Assembly: GCA_002401485.1 (NCBI GenBank)
Contig: NVTF01000004.1
Location: 14,550-52,964, forward strand
DNA: 38,415 bases
Direction: 5' to 3'
Origin: Elusimicrobiota bacterium
GTDB lineage: Bacteria; Elusimicrobiota; Elusimicrobia; UBA1565
Made by a program: the position numbers and the translations under genes. Under the pieces are notes generated by a model that was not told the origin of the DNA, did no database searches, and saw nothing but the letters and a program-made list of their open reading frames with translations. Below are positions 33,230 to 38,415 of this stretch, piece after piece. Each line of letters starts with the position of its first letter. Within the stretch, counting starts at the first letter, position 1.

Positions 33230-35668
33230 TTGAGTAAACAATCGCCCTCCAACCCGCCGCGCAGCAGCGAGCGCCCGAAGCGTTTGCCGATGCTCGCGGT
33301 TCGCGACGTTGTTGTGTTTCCGCACATGGCGCTGCCGCTGTCGGTGGGACGCGACCGCTCAATCAAGGCCCTTGAACGAACGATGCAGGCGGGCAAACTC
33401 GTCGCCGTCACCGCTCAAAAAAAGGCGTCGGTCGAGGACCCCAAGGAAGGCGATCTTTATAAAGTCGGCGTTCTCGCCGAAGTCATTCAGTTTTTGCGCA
33501 TGCCCGACGGGACCCTGAAGGTATTTCTACAAGGCATCACGCGCATCAAACTTAAGAATTTAAAAATTGTTGGCGGCGGCTATTGGGAAGCTGATCTGGA
33601 TTATCCCAATGAAGGCTCCGACGATTCCCCCAAACTCGAAGCGCTTATGCGCCAATGCGTGCAATCCTTCGAGCATTATTTGAAACTCACGCGGCGTGCC
33701 CCGCCGGAAGCGGGCCAGTCCTTGAGTCAAATTCGCGAACCCTCCCGTTTGGCCGATACAATCGCGGCGAACGCGGTAACCAAACTTCCGGATCGGCAGT
33801 CCCTGCTGGAAACGATTCCCCCCGGGAAACGTCTTGAGAAATTGGGAGAGCTGATCAACGCCGAGATCGAGATTCTCGGCCTTGAGAAGAAAATTCATAC
33901 GCGGGTTCGTTCATCGATTCAGAAGACGCAGAAAGAATATTACCTGACCGAGCAGATGAAGGCGATCCAGAAGGAACTTCGCCAGAAGGATGACTTCGCC
34001 AAAGAGATCGAGGAAATCGGCCTATCGATTAAAGAAGCCAAGATGCTCAAGCCCGCGGAAGAAGCGGCATTTAAGGAGCTGCGGCGGCTTGAAAAAATGA
34101 TGCCATTTTCGCCGGAGTCAACGGTGAGCCGGTCCTATCTCGATTGGATGACCCATTTGCCGTGGTCGACGTCGACCAAGGATTCTCTCGATTTGAAGAA
34201 GGCGAAGAAGGTGTTGGACGGCGATCATTTCGGTCTCGAAAAAGCGAAGGATCGCATCCTCGAGTATTTGGCTGTTTGCAAATTGACCAAGAGTTTGCGG
34301 GGGCCCATTCTGTGCTTCGTGGGACCGCCCGGCGTAGGCAAAACCTCCTTGGGGCGCTCCATCGCGACCGCGATGAACCGCAATTTTGTTCGTATCTCTC
34401 TGGGCGGTGTCCGCGATGAAGCTGAAATTCGCGGCCATCGGCGAACCTATATCGGTTCCTTGCCCGGACGCATCATCCAGTCGCTGCGAAAAGCCCAAAG
34501 CAATAACCCTGTTTTCCTCCTCGATGAAATCGACAAAATGGGTACGGACTGGCACGGCGACCCCGCGGCGGCGTTGCTGGAAGTTCTCGATCCCGAGCAG
34601 AATAATACGTTTGCGGATCACTATCTTGATACCGAGTTCGATTTGTCGAAGGTTCTCTTTATCTGCACGGCCAACACCTTGGAAGGGGTTCCGATTCCGC
34701 TGCAGGATCGCCTTGAGATCATTCGTTTCTCCGGGTACACGCACCGCGAGAAAGCCCACATCGCAACGGATCATTTGTTCCCGAAGCAGGTGAAGGTGCA
34801 CGGGCTGAAGAAGTCGAATCTTTCGATCACCGACGATGCCCTGGTGCGCATTATGCAGGAATACACCCGCGAAGCGGGAGTGCGCAGTCTCGAGCGTGAA
34901 CTCGCGACTCTCTGCCGCCGTACCGCCCGGCAGATCGTGGAAAAGAAAACGAAGACCGTAAACGTGACCGCGTCGAATCTGCAGAAGATGCTCGGCATAC
35001 CGAAATTTTCTCCAGAAGATAAATCACACAACGGCATCGGTGTTTCGACCGGACTTGCTTGGAGTGAAGTCGGCGGGTCGATCTTGGCGATTGAAGTGCT
35101 GACTTCGCAAGGCAAGGGTGATGTCTTATTGACCGGACGGCTTGGAACCACCATGCAGGAATCGGCGAAGGCCGCTGTTTCCTACGTAAAATCAATCGCG
35201 GATCGACTCGACATTGATGTCGAGGTTTTCTCAAAACTCAATTTTCATATTCATGTACCCGAGGGAGCGATCCCGAAAGACGGTCCCTCCGCCGGGATCG
35301 CAATAGCGACCGCGATCGCGAGTCAGTTGACGGGCCGGCCGGTTGTAGACGGCATCGGCATGACCGGTGAAATCACGCTTCGGGGACGTGTTCTTCCCAT
35401 CGGCGGCCTTAAGGACAAGGTGATGGCCGCGCACCGCATGGGGCTGAAGATAATTCTTTTCCCGGAATTGAATAGGAAGGATTTGGAAGAAATTCCTCAA
35501 GACGTGCAGTCCGCTCTCGATATGATCGGCGTGAACCATGTCAGCGAGGTCCTTGACCGCGCGTTGGCCCCCGTGGTGGTTGAATCGAAAAGAAAGACGC
35601 GCGGCGGGGGCTGGAAAGGGCCGAGGCCTAAGACCGGCGAGGGCGGCTACGCCGCTCCGACCGCTTAG
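33230..35668 (+). CDS. lon: Lon protease (ATP-dependent, S16)
   Basis: GPPGVGKTSLGRSIA Walker A, FLLDEIDKMG Walker B, PKDGPSAGIA catalytic Ser, GGLKDKVMAAHRMG catalytic Lys. TTG start directly abuts the clpP stop. Confidence 0.97.
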   Translation: MSKQSPSNPPRSSERPKRLPMLAVRDVVVFPHMALPLSVGRDRSIKALERTMQAGKLVAVTAQKKASVEDPKEGDLYKVGVLAEVIQFLRMPDGTLKVFLQGITRIKLKNLKIVGGGYWEADLDYPNEGSDDSPKLEALMRQCVQSFEHYLKLTRRAPPEAGQSLSQIREPSRLADTIAANAVTKLPDRQSLLETIPPGKRLEKLGELINAEIEILGLEKKIHTRVRSSIQKTQKEYYLTEQMKAIQKELRQKDDFAKEIEEIGLSIKEAKMLKPAEEAAFKELRRLEKMMPFSPESTVSRSYLDWMTHLPWSTSTKDSLDLKKAKKVLDGDHFGLEKAKDRILEYLAVCKLTKSLRGPILCFVGPPGVGKTSLGRSIATAMNRNFVRISLGGVRDEAEIRGHRRTYIGSLPGRIIQSLRKAQSNNPVFLLDEIDKMGTDWHGDPAAALLEVLDPEQNNTFADHYLDTEFDLSKVLFICTANTLEGVPIPLQDRLEIIRFSGYTHREKAHIATDHLFPKQVKVHGLKKSNLSITDDALVRIMQEYTREAGVRSLERELATLCRRTARQIVEKKTKTVNVTASNLQKMLGIPKFSPEDKSHNGIGVSTGLAWSEVGGSILAIEVLTSQGKGDVLLTGRLGTTMQESAKAAVSYVKSIADRLDIDVEVFSKLNFHIHVPEGAIPKDGPSAGIAIATAIASQLTGRPVVDGIGMTGEITLRGRVLPIGGLKDKVMAAHRMGLKIILFPELNRKDLEEIPQDVQSALDMIGVNHVSEVLDRALAPVVVESKRKTRGGGWKGPRPKTGEGGYAAPTA

Positions 35669-35673
35669 CCGCG

Positions 35674-36759
35674 GTGGAATACACACTTCTCGCCCCAGGC
35701 CCGACGCCTCTTCCCCCTTCCGTCTCTGAAATTCTCGCCCGTCCGATGATCCACCACAGGACCGAGACGTTCAGTAAGGCGTTTTATTCCTGCATCGAGA
35801 AACTAAAAAAAGTTTATAGAACCGAGACGTCGGATGTCTTGATGGTCACGGCTTCCGGATCGGGCGGGATGGAGGCGGCCGTCGTTAATTTGTTGTCTCC
35901 CGGGGACAAGGCCCTTGTCTGCGTCACCGGGGTCTTTGGGGACCGATTCGTGAAATTACTTCGCGCCTACGGTCTCGACCCAATCGTCATTTCAACGGAA
36001 TTGGGGCGCGCGTTGGATCCCGACAAACTCAAGAATCAGCTTCTGATGTTCCCGGATGTGAAGGCCGTTTTTCTTCAGCATACCGACACTTCTACTGGAA
36101 TCGTCAATGACGTGAAAACCATCGCGAATGTGATTCGAGATAACTCCGATGCGTTGATCGTTATCGACGCGATTTCGGGACTCGCCGCGGAGGAGCTTCA
36201 AACCGATGCCTGGGACCTCGATGTCGTCGTCGCCGGATCTCAGAAAGGCTTGATGGCTCCCCCCGGCTTGGCGTTTTTTTGCATTTCACCGAATGCGTGG
36301 AAAGCCGTTGATGAAGCACGGCTGCCTAGATTTTATTTTGATTGGAAGGCTCTTCGGTTCGCCGCCGAAAAAGGTCAGACTCCGTATACACCGGCGGTTA
36401 ATGTGGTTTTTGCACAAGAGGAAGCCTTGCGGCTGATCACCGCTGAAGGCATTGAGAACGTTTGGAAGCGTACGTCCGAACTCGCTTCCTTCGCGCGTGC
36501 GGAAGTGAAAAAACGCGGTTGGAATTTATTCGCCAAGGATCCCGCCAATATTTTAACCGGCATTGTGATGCCGGAGGGTACGGATTCGCAGGCGGTGGTG
36601 TCCGCGATTCTGGCGGAAGACAATATTTCGATTGCGGGCGGACAGGCGAGCCTGGCCGGAAAGATAGTACGGCTGGCTCATATGGGGTATATTCAAAAGG
36701 CCGACGTCGAGCGTGGCTTCAGTGCGCTTGAAAAACGAATTTCCATCACGACGACTTAA
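35674..36759 (+). CDS. Class V (alanine-glyoxylate/serine-type) aminotransferase
   Basis: LLAPGPTPLPPSV, ASGSGGMEAAVVNLLSPGDKALVCVTGVFGDRF, PLP-Lys region VVAGSQKGLMAPPGLAF. GTG start 5 nt after the lon stop. Confidence 0.92.
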   Translation: MEYTLLAPGPTPLPPSVSEILARPMIHHRTETFSKAFYSCIEKLKKVYRTETSDVLMVTASGSGGMEAAVVNLLSPGDKALVCVTGVFGDRFVKLLRAYGLDPIVISTELGRALDPDKLKNQLLMFPDVKAVFLQHTDTSTGIVNDVKTIANVIRDNSDALIVIDAISGLAAEELQTDAWDLDVVVAGSQKGLMAPPGLAFFCISPNAWKAVDEARLPRFYFDWKALRFAAEKGQTPYTPAVNVVFAQEEALRLITAEGIENVWKRTSELASFARAEVKKRGWNLFAKDPANILTGIVMPEGTDSQAVVSAILAEDNISIAGGQASLAGKIVRLAHMGYIQKADVERGFSALEKRISITTT

Positions 36760-36768
36760 GGAGATAGG

Positions 36769-38361
36769 ATGAGCAAGTTTCGCATTCTCGTTACCGATAA
36801 AATTGATCCGAAGGGACTGGAGCCGCTTCAGAATGACCCGTCATGCGAACTGGTGATGGCCGTAAAGCCGTCCGCCGCCACCCTCGAAGAAGAAGTCCCC
36901 AAGGCGGAAGCCTGGCTGGTCCGTTCCGAGACCAAAATTACGGCTGATTGGCTGGAAAAAGCGCAGTCGCTTAAATTAATCGGGCGCGCCGGAGTTGGAG
37001 TCGACAATATCGATGTTAGAGGCGCGTCGCGCCGCGGGATCGCCGTGGTCAACGCACCCGCCGCGAATACCATTTCAGCGTGTGAACACACCGTGGGTCT
37101 GATCCTGTCGCTTGCGCGCAACATCGCCTCGGCGGACGCCTGCATGAAAGCCGGCGGATGGAACCGCTCGAAATGGATGGGGACGGAACTACAGGGAAAA
37201 ACCCTTGGACTCGCGGGATTTGGCCGTATTGGACGCGAAGTCGCCAAACGCGCGCGGGCGTTCGGCATGACGGTCCTCGCGTATGATCCCTTCATTTCGG
37301 AGGAACAAGCGGAACAGTTCGGTGTTGAACTTTCCGAATTTAAACCCTTGCTTGAGAATTCGGATTATATTTCACTGCATATTCCTGTGACGGAAAAGAC
37401 CCGCGGCATTATCAATTCAAAATCGTTGGAATGGTTTAAGTCCGGCGCGCGTCTGATCAACTGCGCGCGCGGGGAACTTATCGTTGAAGACGATCTCGTG
37501 GCCGCCTTGGAAAACGGGACGATCGGGGGCGCGGCGCTCGACGTTTACGATGGAGAGCCGCTGAAGGAGGATTCCAAGCTGCGGGGATTGTCGAACGTTG
37601 TGCTCACACCGCATTTGGGCGCGTCGACGACCGAGGCGCAGTTTAAGGTTGCCGATGAACTCTCCAAGAGCGTACTCGAGTTTCGTGCCAAAGGCCTCTC
37701 GCGCAACGCGATCAATTTGCCGGGATTCGATCCGGATCAACTTGATGCGCTGGGCTCCACCTTGGATCTCGCCGACAAGTTGGGACGTTTCCTTGGGCAG
37801 ACACTGGACTCGGGTCTTAAAGGTGTACGCTGCCGGTTCCACGGCGAATTCCCGGACGGGGCTCGGCATCCGCTCTCGGTTGCTGCGGTGAAAGGCGTCT
37901 TGTCGACCATCTTGGATTTCAATCTCTCGTTCATCAACACACCGATTCTCGCCATGGAGCGCGGCATCGAAATTTCAGAAAGCACCTCACCGTCTCCTGA
38001 GGGATTCACGCGCCTGCTGACGGTGACAGCCGTGACCGATAAAAGCGAATGCAGCGTCTCCGGCACGGTGGGCGATGACGGGAAACTCCGCATTGTCCGA
38101 CTCGATGATCTCTTCGTCGATGTGAGTCCCGAAGGTCAAATGCTGGTCTTGTCCAACACGGACGCACCCGGAATTATCGGGCTCGTCGGCTCCGTCCTGG
38201 GAAAACACGCCATCAATATCGCCGACATGCGCGTGGGCCGCCATTCCGCACGCGGCGAAGCCGTCATGGTTATCACCCTCGATGACGAGCCCTCAGAAGC
38301 CGTTCAGAGCGAACTCAAGAACCTCAAAGGAATCAACACCGTCCGCTGGGTCGTTTTATAA
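36769..38361 (+). CDS. serA: D-3-phosphoglycerate dehydrogenase (long form with C-terminal ACT domain)
   Basis: GRAGVGVDNIDV, LGLAGFGRIGREVAKRARAFGM, NCARGELIVEDDLVAALENGTIGGAALDVYDGEP, LTPHLGASTTEAQ, C-terminal ACT-like NTDAPGIIGLVGSVLGKHAINIADMRVGR. Confidence 0.96.
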   Translation: MSKFRILVTDKIDPKGLEPLQNDPSCELVMAVKPSAATLEEEVPKAEAWLVRSETKITADWLEKAQSLKLIGRAGVGVDNIDVRGASRRGIAVVNAPAANTISACEHTVGLILSLARNIASADACMKAGGWNRSKWMGTELQGKTLGLAGFGRIGREVAKRARAFGMTVLAYDPFISEEQAEQFGVELSEFKPLLENSDYISLHIPVTEKTRGIINSKSLEWFKSGARLINCARGELIVEDDLVAALENGTIGGAALDVYDGEPLKEDSKLRGLSNVVLTPHLGASTTEAQFKVADELSKSVLEFRAKGLSRNAINLPGFDPDQLDALGSTLDLADKLGRFLGQTLDSGLKGVRCRFHGEFPDGARHPLSVAAVKGVLSTILDFNLSFINTPILAMERGIEISESTSPSPEGFTRLLTVTAVTDKSECSVSGTVGDDGKLRIVRLDDLFVDVSPEGQMLVLSNTDAPGIIGLVGSVLGKHAINIADMRVGRHSARGEAVMVITLDDEPSEAVQSELKNLKGINTVRWVVL

Positions 38362-38377
38362 ATAGGGCCGTACGTTG

Positions 38378-38415
38378 AGTTGTTGAGTTATTCGTATACG
38401 AATAACTCAACAACT
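38378..38415. repeat. Perfect 38-bp palindrome at window end
   Basis: AGTTGTTGAGTTATTCGTA|TACGAATAACTCAACAACT, symmetric about 38396/38397, ending exactly at the last base. Confidence 0.95.

Overview
A 38.4-kb bacterial window (host lineage not determined), densely packed with mostly co-oriented housekeeping genes and one accessory-looking gap. From left to right: (i) a signalling cluster at ~1-7.0 kb with a minus-strand receiver gene cut by the window edge, a stand-alone receiver, two tandem paralogous hybrid histidine kinases (HisKA-HATPase-REC-REC-HPt) with different sensor halves, and a membrane protein that ends in a kinase-like dimerisation (DHp) segment without an ATPase domain; (ii) a long minus-strand block at ~7.0-26.3 kb with a lipoprotein, M1 aminopeptidase fused to HEAT-like repeats, EtfA/EtfB, acyl-CoA dehydrogenase, rnc, acpP, fabG, a divergent plsX, rpmF, DUF177/YceD, GT2, isocitrate dehydrogenase, patatin, GT4, a TPR-SpoIID protein and a GYF-like/coiled-coil/Pro-rich membrane protein; (iii) a tRNA-Lys-like to tRNA-Leu interval (~26.4-29.9 kb) holding a lipoprotein, a HicBA-type module, a small zinc-ribbon membrane protein and decayed or non-coding DNA; (iv) tig, clpP-lon (no clpX), a class V aminotransferase and serA. 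The observation I rate highest is a 4-Cys (C-x2-C-x9-C-x2-C) zinc-knuckle-like insertion in isocitrate dehydrogenase, in the active-site GG(G)xRS loop. Others are the ATPase-less DHp protein coupled to the duplicated hybrid kinases, the motif-degenerate PlsX in a fab cluster lacking fabD/fabF/fabH, a lipoprotein CDS whose only usable start lies in a tRNA acceptor stem, and a perfect 38-bp palindrome at the right edge. Family calls come from reading motifs in the supplied translations; no database searches were run.
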